Origin: Phylloscopus collybita
Taxonomy: Eukaryota; Chordata; Aves; Passeriformes; Phylloscopidae
Direction: 5' to 3'
Assembly (NCBI GenBank): GCA_027886175.1
Contig: JAJNNQ010000023.1
Coordinates: forward strand, 11,946,001-12,010,000
DNA length: 64,000 nt
Below the pieces are notes generated by a model, which did not search any database, was not told the DNA's origin, and was given only the letters and a program-made list of their open reading frames with translations. This document shows, piece by piece, positions 33,872-43,905 of this stretch (its first letter is position 1; every line of letters starts with the position of its first letter). The translations under genes and the position numbers were made by a program.

Positions 33872-34105
33872 CTTTTATTTTTTCCAATTTTTCCTCCAGG
33901 GTTTTTACAGATCCATATTTTCTACTGTAATTAATGAGGTCTTTGGCAACCTGGCTCCATGTCCAAACTTTACGATCACAAGCATATGGATTAGGGTGTA
34001 AAGCTGGCCGTTCAGAATACGTAGCAGACCCAGGACCGGTAGGTCCGGTTCGGTCGCTCAGGTTTCCAAGGAACCCGGCCAGCCTTTCTACAGGGCTTAA
34101 AGCTG

Positions 34106-34895
34106 TTACGTTTTTTTGTAAAGTGAGTGCAGTGGGTTTAATAGGGATTCTAAGAGCCCCTGAATTAAAGGGGTCATCAGTTCAAGCTGTACAGGTAATT
34201 GCATCGGGGATTCAAATCCCGGAATTAATTCCCTTCCACGTATCATTTGCAGGCAGGCGGCTTTGTGGACACTTTCCAGGAGTCGGTCGGGGGTACAAAC
34301 TACGGCTAAAGGGTCCCCTCTTCCCAAAGGATTTATTCCCCCGGCCCAGAAAGCTGCATGCTGCGTCAGGGACCATGTGTCACGTTTATCTCCTGTTGTT
34401 AAGAAGACTCCATGTTCCCCGTAACCACCCGCTTCTTGTTCATTTAGCTTAATTTGGTCACCACCAAGAGAGACACCCCGAAGACACATTCTGTGTCCGA
34501 TTCACACGAGCGCCAGTCGTATTCTTTCTTTAACTCGGCCGCACCATATGGCACTTGTTTAGTGGCAATGCGAGGGTCAAAATCCTCATCATTAATATAA
34601 TTGTATTCTGTTTTAATCAGGGCTCGTAAGTGTGGACAGCAGTCCTCTCCACAATTTTTTACTGATTCCAATTCCTTCTGGGGGTATCTTTGATTCAAGT
34701 GGGCAGTTTCTTTTTCCCCTGTCTCCTTTGGGGGTCAGAATTTTTTAAATTCTTAGACTACTCCTCTCTCAAGGCAGCCCATAGCAAATGATTTTCATCT
34801 CTCAACAAGTGATTTTTATTTCTTCCTTCATCTAATTATTTCTGCAAAATTTCCACTGTTTTGGAGGGATTCTATTTTTGCATTTTCTTCACTTG
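34106..34895 (-). pseudogene. gag: ERV-A gag, 3' piece
   Basis: Continuation of gag after the insertion. The frame 34,698-34,444 carries QRYPQKELESVKNCGEDCC and then shifts. The overlapping frame 34,489-34,106 carries the capsid-like part (HGVFLTTGDKRDTWSLTQ, RGDPLAV, LLESVHKAACLQM). At least one frameshift separates them, and the first 200 nt after the junction are poorly open, so no full Gag can be made. Confidence 0.7.
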
Positions 34896-34900
34896 CCCGG

Positions 34901-35564
34901 TGTCACGACCCGCTAGTGCAGGCGGGAATCGTGATGGTTCGAGTTTGATTTCAAGGCGCAAAAGATATAACAAGGGACAATAATTATTTGCTTAAAAGCA
35001 GTACACTTTCTTAAGCGCACTTTTGCACAGTACGCGATAGAAAAGAGAGAAAGGGAGAGAGGGGAGAGGGATAAAGTAAAAGAGAGAGAGAGAAATGGGT
35101 ATAGCTACCGACGGAGAGACGATATTCTCGTGGTCTTGCTAATAGATCTGTCTTCTTCTGTGGGGAGATCTCAAAATTCGGGCTATCTTGAGGTATCTCT
35201 TATAATCCTTTCTGAAGCGACAGGCAGTTGGCCCGAAGGTGAGCTCAGCATCAGGTGAATCAGGTGCAGCACTCCAGCACTTAGAGCAAATAACCACCTC
35301 AGGAACACGTACAGGTATAGGGCAAGCACAGGACAGGCCGGCCCAAGACCAGTCTGCCGTGAAGTCCTATTGTCCAAGCCGGTTCCTAGGGGGATGTATC
35401 GGTCCAACGAGCGCACCTGTGGACAATGGCTGGCAGTCTTCCCACCTTAGTCAGGCCAGAACTGCTGCATTGGGGGGGAGGTTTTAGTCCCAGTCCCTTT
35501 TGGGGTCTTCAGTCCTTGGCGATGATCGTGAGGCAGATGAGGAACTTAGGGACCGTCCCTTACA
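34901..35564 (-). repeat. ERV-B 3' LTR (664 bp)
   Basis: Same length as the 5' LTR. Differences include ctagtgcag for ctaatgcag and, at the polyadenylation signal, AAGAAA on the minus strand (cactttcttaag on plus) in place of AATAAA. Confidence 0.92.
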
Positions 35565-36017
35565 CCACCCCGTGACTCACGATTGTCGACAGGACAGCTT
35601 CATCTGTAGTGTTGACACGAAGTCTTCAGGACTCGTCAATCGTCGGTAGCACAACTCAAGGAAAATAGAAGAGAGAAAAGGGAAAAAGAAAGGAATGGAG
35701 GAAAAAAATCAAAACAATTAATAATCACAATGATTATTAGTCATAATTGATCACAAAATAATCACTATGATTGTTATAACAATTTTTTTTAATTGATTAC
35801 AAACTTAAACATATAAAATTAATTCAAAATTTTAAAAGCAATTACAGTTTTAATCACAAAATTAGGCATACAAAATTAACTCAACATATTAAGACTAACT
35901 ACAATTTTTAGTTATACAAAATTAAGTCAAAATACTAAAACAATTACAATTTTCAAGTAATCACAATAAATCAAAGCAAGGTTAATTTAAACAATATCTA
36001 AAGTTTTATAATTTAAG

Positions 36018-36791
36018 TTACAAACTACTTTGTTTCACGTCAATGGCTTTGGGCCTATCTATAGGAAAAGGAACTCTAATCAAATTATGTGCTTTCATCA
36101 CAGTGGTCAATCTTGTCAATCTTTTTATCATTTTCCAAATTATTATATACAGGATTGTTTGCAAAACAAAACTAATCCAAACTAAAATCAAAAGAACAGC
36201 AATGGGATGACACAATCTGTTCAGGATACTTGTAGCAGTAGGTGACTACCCGAAAAGAGTATCTCACCACCTGTGTTCAGTATCCTTTATTAGTCTTTCT
36301 GAGATGGAATGGATTTCTTTTACATCATGTTGGACTGTTACCAAGGTCTTTTGCTCATCTTCTTTGATTTTTTCTAAAATGTCAATTAAATCTTGGTGGA
36401 GCAGCAATTGCTTTACCAAAGTTAAGTCTATCTTAATGGGTGTAGGCAATAATTTGTGTATCAAAGTATAATTGGATTGTATAAGTTGGTGAGAAGTAAC
36501 TGGAGCTAAATAGGAGAAATCCCATTTAGTAATTTTAGTATAATTGCAAACACAGAAATTTGAATGATTTTTGGTATTTACTAGCATATCTTCTACAAAT
36601 ATAGCATCACAAGCAGTTTTTAAGCATGCACATTCATGGCTTATGTATATAAGCACTGTTTCAGGAGTCTCATTAGGATGAACTTCAAAATGACAAATGT
36701 TTTGTTCTGTGTCCAAACAAATATCTTGAGCTATAATTGCATTACTATCACAAATGAAACTTTGTTGGCTTTGAGCTATGCAAGCTTCCAA
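36018..36791 (-). pseudogene. env: ERV-B env, transmembrane part
   Basis: Closely parallel to ERV-A 32,578-31,838 (HECACLKTACDAIF, NFCVCNYTKI, YLAPVTSHQLIQSNYTLIHK). It is interrupted by TGA at 36,264-36,266 and TAG at 36,246-36,248; both are Trp codons (TGG) in ERV-A. The membrane segment (HPIAVLLILVWISFVLQTIL) lies in the piece 36,215-36,018. Confidence 0.75.
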
Positions 36792-37526
36792 GTTAACAGT
36801 TTGCCATTTCCCATCAACTTGACGGGCTCATTCTCTACGTTCTAAAGGATAGAGAACAGCTCCGTCATGGTTTAATCTTAGAGCAATGATAGGAAATATC
36901 AAATGCACTGAAGCATTATGTATGGTTAACACAAAGGCTGCGGCTGTATTTGTAACAGGGTTATAGGTAAAATTCACTAATTTTTACCAGGACTGGAATT
37001 TTCTTTTAAAATCAGTGGCACTATCTCAGATTATTTTCCGAATTTTAGTAGGGAAAGTACCTTCTTCCCCTTCTCTTATAATTGAAGCAGTAACTGACTG
37101 CATCCATAGTTGAGCTTGGATGCAGCTGAGAGCCCAGGAAACATTGGTTTGTGTAGCACCAAGTGCATCAATTATCAATTTGGAATCGTTTACATTTATT
37201 TTCTCCCAATCTGGTACTACATTTGATAACAGCTACTGATGGGTTCCCAAGGCCAATAGGGAGGATTGCAGTGGTTGTTGTAATTTGGCTACATCTCTAG
37301 TTGCGGCACTCAATTTGTTTATCAGTACCTCTGAATCAATACTATTTAGAATTCCCAGTCCTGTCCCCAGAATACCAGTGACATTTCTTGGCACTCGCTT
37401 CTTCAAAGGGGTACGTCTCCATAGCCAGGTAGTCTATCTTTCAAAGGAGGCTTGTAGGAAAGGTGAGCAAGCTGGCTGTATTTCTGAAACATTGTTTTGC
37501 ATTAGTAGCTTAACTTTTTTAAGAGA

Positions 37527-38294
37527 CTATGATGGATTAGACATTATTTGCTCTTGGCCTGTTTTCTTAATAATGTATGATCTAACACTATAAATTTTTG
37601 GACTAAGAACCACAGGTGGTTGTGTTTGAGTAGCGGTAGGGGTCGTAACAGGTTGGGTTATGGTGTTTATTTTGAATTTAAAAGAAAGCTTTCTAATTGG
37701 GTTTTCATACCAACTGCATGTTACATAAGTCGGTTTGGTTAAGGTGAAATTATACCAACAATCAAATGCAGACTCATTATCACATTTTTTTATGATTACA
37801 ACATTGTCGGCTTTTAGGCTCAGGGGGTGGTTATCAACATATTCTTGTCGACAACACAATTCTAAGGGTGTTTGTTTGGCACACGTCCATTTCTTTGTGG
37901 GACAAAGTTCTGCTGAAATGTTGGGGTGAGAATCGCTTTTCCCATCTGGTTTTAGAAAATTACTAGTGATTCTAATGGTGGAAACTTTTTTATAAAAGAA
38001 CCTGTCTACTTTTCTGCATCCTATATTTATTTTTTCACTAATTGTTTTAGTTAAAGTTCCAATCCCCTCTCTCAGATCTCGCTCCCATTTATTTGAGCGG
38101 TATACCTCAGAGTTGTGCAGCACCACTGTTGCTAGGTTTGGGTGGCGATCTCCGGGATATGTTCTTAGAATATGAGCGTACCTGATTGTGGCTTCAGACC
38201 ACGGCCATTCAGCTGGGTTTTGGCCACAGCATTGTGGTAGGATGCAGAAAAGTATCACTAGTCTTATCATGGTTGTATAGTTTTCATGTCTCAC
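37527..38294 (-). pseudogene. env: ERV-B env, surface part (255 codons)
   Basis: Starts MRHENYTTMIRLVILF with a hydrophobic segment (residues about 9-25) that looks like a signal peptide, then a Cys-containing ectodomain with several N-x-S/T sites (NYTT, NISA, NESA, NFTL) and a Pro/Thr-rich hinge near residues 215-235. The frame stops at 37,527 before any membrane segment. The region 36,850-37,500 continues env in damaged frames. In a virus this part would bind the receptor; this copy is separated from its membrane anchor by stops. Confidence 0.7.
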
Positions 38295-38571
38295 GGAGTT
38301 CTCTTGTAAACAGTAAACACAACAGAGTCTGCCAACAAGAGGCAGAAGATTAGAATTTAGAGTGTACTTGTCCGATACTCTTTTCCCAGAGCATCAAAAG
38401 CTCTACTGAAATAGGTTGTCCAGGGTAATTTTCTGGATTCTTGGAATCATTTGGTCTCTGTAGTGAGAGAATTATGCCTGGAGCTGTTGGGTGAAAAGCA
38501 GTGGTTATAGGGCACCCATTTACTCTTCTATCTATTTCATTAGCTTGAGGGTAGTAAGGGGTGTGAAAAGT

Positions 38572-39792
38572 CTATTTGATTCTTTCAGCTTTTACCCAGT
38601 CTTGTGCATCTCTGGCAGTAAAGTGGAAGTTGTTACCAGATTGAATTTCTTGTGGTTTTGGAAGAGTTCTAAAGCGATCTTGCAATGCTTTAACAGTATT
38701 GTCACCTGTAAAAGCTTCTGCTTGCACTAATCCAAATATAATTTCTACTGTTATTAACACAAAATGTTTACTACTTGACTGCTTAGAAGAAAGTGAGTTT
38801 GGCTCATTTCCCAGGACAGGTGAAAAGGATTGCTTTGGCTCAGTGCCCCAGACCTGTGGAGGGAGGGGTGCACTGGGTGTACCAGGTTGTCCAGGATCGA
38901 TAGAACCGGTTTGGTCACTCGGGTTTTCAAGGAATTTGTCCAACTTATTTACAGAGCTTAAAGCTATGATGGTTTTTTGTAAAGTAGTTAAAGTGGGTTT
39001 AAGTGTTTTAGGGAGTCTCCTAATTGGAAGAGTCATCATTTCAAGCTGGACAGGTAATTGCATTGGAGACACAAATTCAGGAGCTAATTTCCTTTCATGT
39101 ACTATTTGCAGGCAGGCAGCTTTGTGCACACTTTCTAGGAGTTGGTCAGGGTTAGAGACTATGGCTAAAGGGTCTCCTCTTTCTAGAGGATTTATTCTCC
39201 CGGCCCAGAAAGCTGCACGCTGTGTCAGGGACCATGTGTCAAGTTTATCTTCTGTTGTTAGGAAGACTCCATGTTCCCAATAGCTACTTGCTTCTTGTTC
39301 ATTTAACTTAATTCTATCACCACTAGTAAGAGACACTTGAAAGACATGTTCTGTTTCTGATTCTTGTGAGAGCCGGCCATATTCTTTCTTTAATTTGGCC
39401 AACTCGGTAGCACTGAATGGTATTCGTTTGGTGGTGATGTGTGGGTCAAAGTCCTCATCATTTATATAATTATATTCTGTTTTGATCAGGGGTCTCATGC
39501 GTGGACAACAGTCCTCCCCACAATTTTTTACCGATTCCAATTCTTTCTGGGGGTATATTTGATTAATGTGGGGAGCTTTTTCTTCTTCTGCCACTTTTGA
39601 GGAGTCATCATTCTTTGAGTTCTTAAGATATTTCTCCCTCAAGGCAGCTTGTAATAAATGATTTTTATTTCTTTCTTCATCTAATTGTTTTTGCAAAATT
39701 TCCACTAAGTTTTGAAGGGAGTCTATTATTGCACTTTCTTTACTTGCCCGTTTAAAACGAGCTTCTACAGCTGCTGTAAGACAGGCTCCCAA
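38572..39792 (-). pseudogene. gag: ERV-B gag joined to an integrase remnant (406-codon ORF)
   Basis: Starts MGACLTAAVEARFKRASK. Residues about 22-60 are a charged helix likely to form a coiled coil (LQNLVEILQKQLDEERNK). A capsid-like centre follows (KLKKEYGRLSQESE, RAAFWAGRINPLERGDPLAI, LLESVHKAACLQ) and then a Pro-rich tail. From about residue 345 the frame is integrase-like (KHFVLITVEIIFGLVQA, PQEIQSGNNFHF), with the catalytic SDN changed to SGN. So the deletion of pol left gag and the integrase core in one frame. The matrix part upstream is cut off by a TAG at 39,886-39,888, where ERV-A has Trp, so the ORF start is probably not the original one. Confidence 0.8.
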
Positions 39793-40404
39793 AACTGAGT
39801 AAAGTACGGTATTATTCTTGCCCAGTTTAAATTTTGCTTCATGTTGTAATGAACATATCTTATCTACTACATTCTCTAAATTAAACTAGTTATTTTGAGC
39901 TTATCTTTCTCCTTCAGAAGAGGGCTTGGCATTATGTTTTACTAACGAAGCATAAAATGCTTCTTTACTTTTTGCCCCGAAATTCTCATTTATCTTGCGA
40001 AGGGACTAGGTACTATTTCAAAAAGACACACACACACACACCCCCACACACAAACTTCTACTATGTTCCCCTTCACTACCCTAGGTGTGTATAGGGCTTA
40101 ACTTGTATAAAAAAGGTGTTCTTTATGGTTGTTACAAACTAAGTTATAAAAATTATAAAATAAGAAACGTCCCGTCTTTTGCACAAAGAGATCTATTTTT
40201 GTGAAATCCTGAAAACAGAGCCCTCAACTCGAGTATGGGGTTGCTTTACACCTAGGCGTGTACAGTTTGTGGGAAATCTGAGTCGCCCCCCTTGCTTTCT
40301 AGACACCACTCACCCTTTTGAGGTGGCGGGCCTAGGTGCGGCTGGAGCGAAGCGTCCTTCCCCTGTTACAGACTATACACAACCTGCAACCCCTCTGTCT
40401 CAGG

Positions 40405-40422
40405 ATCCTGTCCGTGACGCCA
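40405..40422 (-). other. ERV-B primer-binding site
   Basis: The minus strand reads TGGCGTCACGGACAGGAT, 5 nt from the LTR. It is complementary to a tRNA 3' end of the form ...GTGACGCCA. I cannot name the tRNA with confidence. Confidence 0.55.
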
Positions 40423-40427
40423 ATTTA

Positions 40428-41091
40428 TGTCACGACCCGCTAATGCAGGCGGGAATCGTGATGGTTCGAGTTTGATCTCAAGGCGCAAAAGATATAACAA
40501 GGGACAATAATAATTTGCTTAAAAGCAGTACACTTTATTAAGTGCACTTTTGCACAGTACGCGATAGAAAAGAGAGAAAGGGAGAGAGGGGAGAGGGATA
40601 AAGTAAAAGAGAGAGAGAGAAATGGGTATAGCTACCGACGGAGAGACGATATTCTCGTGGTCTTGCTAATAGATCTGTCTTCTTCTGTGGGGAGATCTCA
40701 AAATTCGGGTGATTTTGAGGTATCTCTTATAATCCTTTCTGAAGCGACAGGCAGTTGGCCCGAAGGTGAGCTCAGCATCAGGTGAATCAGGTGCAGCACT
40801 CCAGCACTTAGAGCAAATAACCACCTCAGGAACACGTACAGGTATAGGGCAAGCACAGGACAGGCCGGCCCAAGACCAGTCTGCCGTGAAGTCCTATTGT
40901 CCAAGCCGGTTCCTAGGGGGATGTATCGGTCCAACGAGCGCACCTGTGGACAATGGCTGGCAGTCTTCCCACCTTAGTCAGGCCAGAACTGCTGCATTGG
41001 GGGGGAGGTTTTAGTCCCAGTCCCTTTTGGGGTCTTCAGTCCTTGGCGATGATCGTGAGGCAGATGAGGAACTTAGGGACCGTCCCTTACA
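40428..41091 (-). repeat. ERV-B 5' LTR (664 bp)
   Basis: TGTCACGACC...CCCTTACA on the plus strand. On the minus strand it has a TATA-like TTATAAGAG near 40,730 and AATAAA at 40,534-40,539. A GA-rich stretch lies at 40,565-40,620. Confidence 0.92.
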
Positions 41092-41096
41092 CCCGG

Positions 41097-41371
41097 TTAA
41101 CATGAGTTTCTATCGCTGCTGTAAGACAAGCTCCCAAAACTGAGCAGAATATGGTTTTTTTCCTGCCCAGCTTAAATTTTGCCTCATGTTGTAAAGAACA
41201 TATTCTATCTACTACATTTTCTAGATTAAACCAGTTATTTTGAGTCCATTCTCCTCCAGGAGAGGGCCTGGCATTATGTTTTACTAGCAGAGCATAAAAT
41301 GCAGCTTTGTCTTTTTCAGTCGTTTTGTGAAGGGAACAAAAGCACAACAGGGAAGTGAAACTTACACACAC
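41097..41371 (-). pseudogene. gag: ERV-A gag, 5' piece
   Basis: An open frame of about 90 codons with a matrix-like start (YALLVKHNARPSPGGEWTQN) and the motif SVLGACLTAA that is also in ERV-B gag. It is cut by the ERV-B insertion at 41,091; the same frame resumes on the far side at 34,895. The true start codon is uncertain. Confidence 0.7.
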
Positions 41372-41797
41372 GCAGAGCTCTTGCTGTGCCTCCCTTGGAT
41401 TCCCTGGCTCTCTGAAGAGACAAAATCTGCTTGGGAGGTACTCCTTAAATTACTTACGGTTGGCTCTTCACTACACCAAACAGTCCAGACTAATTCACAC
41501 GAACACAAAAAAAAACCAAACCAAAAAACAATCACCAAAAACCAAAAAAAACCAAAAAATCTGTCCTGTCTTTCACACCAAGAGATCTTTTGTGAAATCC
41601 TGAAGACAGAGCCCTCAACTCGAGTATGGGGATGCTTTTCACCTAGGCGTGTACAGTTTGTGGGAAATTCGAGTCGCCCCCCTTGCTTTCTAGACACCAC
41701 TCACCCTTTCGAGGTGGCGGGCTAGGTGCGGCTGAAGCGAAACGTCCTTCCCCTGTTACAGACTATACACGATCTGCAACCCCCCTCTGTCCATCAG

Positions 41798-41815
41798 GAT
41801 CCCGTCCTTGACTCC
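41798..41815 (-). other. ERV-A primer-binding site
   Basis: The minus strand reads TGGAGTCAAGGACGGGAT, 6 nt from the LTR end. It differs from the ERV-B site at a few positions. The tRNA is not assigned. Confidence 0.5.
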
Positions 41816-41821
41816 AATTTA

Positions 41822-42550
41822 TGTCACGACCCGCTAATGCAGGCGGGAGTCGTGATGGTTTGAGTGATCTCAGAGCGCAAAAGACACAGGCAGGGAACAA
41901 CAACAATTTGCTCTCAACAGTTGCACACCTTATAAAGTGCACACAGCACTTTATGTGATAGAGGGAGAGAGAGAAGGAAAAGAGAGAAAGAGAGAGAGAA
42001 AGAGCAAAAGGAGAGAGAAAGGGAGAAGAGGGGGTATATCTACCAACAGAGAGACAGAGTCCTCGTGGTGCATGCTGACCAACAGACTTGTCTTCCTCTT
42101 CCGTGGGGAGAGATCGAATTCAGGTCATATCTTGAGGGGTCTCTCTATAGTCCTTTGCAAAGCGACAGGCAGGTGGCCAGCAGGTGGGGAGACCACCGGC
42201 AGCTACGCTGAAACAGGACAAAGCGCTCCACCGCTTAGAGCAAATGTCCATGTGTCCAGCAATTGTCCACTGAGGGAACAGGTACAGGGCAGGTACAGAA
42301 CAAACCAGTCCGAAAGCCGTTCGAGATCAGTCCAGCGTGGCGTGGCCATTGTTTCCACCGGGTTTCCACGGGGATGCATCAGTCCAAGAAGCGCCCCTGC
42401 AGGCAGCGCTTGGCTGACATCCCCCCTCAGCCAGGCAAGGGCTCCCGTAGCGGGGTCTCAGGTTTTAGTCGCAATCATTTTGGAGTCTTCAGTCTCTGTC
42501 TTTGGCGACGGTGGTGAGGCAGATGAGGAACTTAGGGACCGTCTCTTACA
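41822..42550 (-). repeat. ERV-A 5' LTR (729 bp)
   Basis: On the plus strand it runs from TGTCACGACCCGC to CGTCTCTTACA, that is TG...CA on both strands. It contains a GA-rich stretch (41,960-42,030). It matches 30,609-31,343, with most differences in the first 150 bp. Confidence 0.9.
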
Positions 42551-42640
42551 CAGCCCCCAGGTTCCTGATGTCAGTTTGTAGGAGGTGTTTGGCACTCCAA
42601 GGGTAGCCAGGCTTCCAACTTGTGGCAGCTTGCATCTGGG
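42551..42640. repeat. About 190-bp tandem repeat, right part
   Basis: Starts with the target copy CAGCC and continues cccaggttcctgatgtcagtttgtaggagg, matching about 30,400-30,490 next to the other end of ERV-A. This shows the empty site directly, because the uninterrupted repeat at 30,388-30,440 reads aaactcagcccccag. Confidence 0.8.
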
Positions 42641-43440
42641 AGAAATCCTGTGTCGTTCCCGATTTTAGGAGGCAGCAGTCTGGTCTGAGCAGAATAACCT
42701 TGCCATGCACAGGGTACAAAATACCAAACCCTTCACTCCAAAAAATATTTACATCTCTTTTTGCAAAATATCCATAAGACAGCCTACAGTGTTAAAACAA
42801 TCTCTCAGGTTATAAAAATTTGATTCCAAAACATCAAAACGCCTGCATTAAGTGTTTTATTAGTCATCCTGGTTTAACCGTATTAGAAATGCACATTTCA
42901 AAGTGTCCATTTCAAAATACTAGGATGACAAGTTGAGAATCATCAAAGTAACCCAGTTTCAAAATACTACCATAAATATATTCCAAAATGCTAGAAGATT
43001 AAGTCCCAACATACCCATGTCACTCCATTTCAGAATACCAAATTGCAAAATATCTTTTTTAATGCTATATATGGATATATATGATATATATACATATATA
43101 TACACATCTATATACACATCTATATGATGCTATATATGGATATTAATCCCAAAAGAAAGCAATGTTGTCACAATGGGATCTGTCCAATGGTTTTTTTCCT
43201 GTCTGAAAAGTTTTCCTGCAATGACCATCAATAAATGTATTTATTTTACTCATACAGCTAGATGTAGTAAAAGTTTTCCTCTAAACCGAAACACTCGTAA
43301 GTAGTTTTCTGCTTCGGTGGTGTCTGTGAGAACTGGCATTTGGGAACAAAGGATGGAATTGTTATAAATTAATAAAGCCAATTATAATAAAATAGAACTT
43401 TTTGCCAGATTGCCAGTGAAAAAGCCACAAGCGCAAAATT
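42641..43440. other. AT-rich sequence without a gene
   Basis: No supported coding frame. It contains loosely repeated phrases of the kind ttcaaaatactann and ccaaaatgctag at 42,900-43,050, and a short TA/TATACA microsatellite at about 43,071-43,140. Confidence 0.5.
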
Positions 43441-43905
43441 GACGAAGCCAATACCGAAACGGAGCGAGGAAATAGGCAGCGCGCAGCGGGCGAGACCTCC
43501 GTGAAGCGTCCCGTGACACCACACCCCCAGGTCTCACACCGGTCTGCCTCCAGGCCCACTGGTTTTATACCTTTTGGCTCAGTGTACAAGTCTGAACGTG
43601 TTGGAGAGTCCAGGGACAAGCTTGAACATGTTACAAAGTCCAGCTATCGAGGGAAGCAAAGAATCTCTAAAGGTCGGTGCTACAGTTCCGTTCTGAATTT
43701 CTATAGCTTCTTTGTCCCTCGATGGTTTTTGCCGATAGAATCGCAGCGGCGCTCAGCCGGTAGGGATGGGTTTAGGTGCTTCCAAGAGTCTCTCGATGAC
43801 TTGGCCGGATCCATTCTCTTGGGCTATCAGTTCTTATCAGATCTTAGTTGCACCCGGTTTCAGCGTTCTGCTGTTTGTGTAATTTACCGTCACCCATACC
43901 TGTGA
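43441..43905 (-). repeat. Possible solo LTR or promoter-bearing repeat
   Basis: On the minus strand it has GGTATAAAACC near 43,565 followed by a GC-rich stretch (cgctgcgcgctgcc) and then TTTATTA-rich sequence, in the order of an LTR U3/R. I cannot find both ends or a target duplication. The open frame on the plus strand (134 codons) has no recognisable domain. Confidence 0.25.

Larger units (their letters stand above)
34901..41091 (-). mobile_element. Inner endogenous retrovirus (ERV-B), nested in ERV-A gag
   Basis: 6,191 bp, minus strand, with two 664-bp LTRs and the 5-bp target duplication CCCGG (34,896-34,900 and 41,092-41,096). By eye the LTRs differ at about 7-8 positions, so it is younger than ERV-A. 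Order: 5' LTR, primer-binding site, gag joined to an integrase remnant, env surface part, env transmembrane part, 3' LTR. Reverse transcriptase and RNase H are absent, so it must have used enzymes from another element. LTR ends, leader and coding parts are clearly related to ERV-A. Confidence 0.93.
30609..42550 (-). mobile_element. Outer endogenous retrovirus (ERV-A), interrupted by ERV-B
   Basis: A minus-strand provirus with both LTRs. The 5-bp target duplication CAGCC is at 30,604-30,608 and 42,551-42,555. Order on the minus strand: 5' LTR, primer-binding site, gag start, [ERV-B insertion], rest of gag, integrase fragment, env transmembrane part, polypurine tract, 3' LTR. Reverse transcriptase, RNase H and most of the env surface part are absent. 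Excluding ERV-B and one target copy it is about 5.7 kb. A 5-bp duplication fits ERV-L/class III or some class I elements better than class II (6 bp); I cannot fix the class. The LTRs differ visibly, so it is older than ERV-B. Confidence 0.9.

Noticed and set aside
30609..42550. Heavy G-to-A hyperediting of the inner ERV relative to the outer one
   Set aside because: Differences run in both directions (G-to-A and C-to-T on the same strand); only the Trp-to-stop changes fit, so it is listed as a weak finding only.
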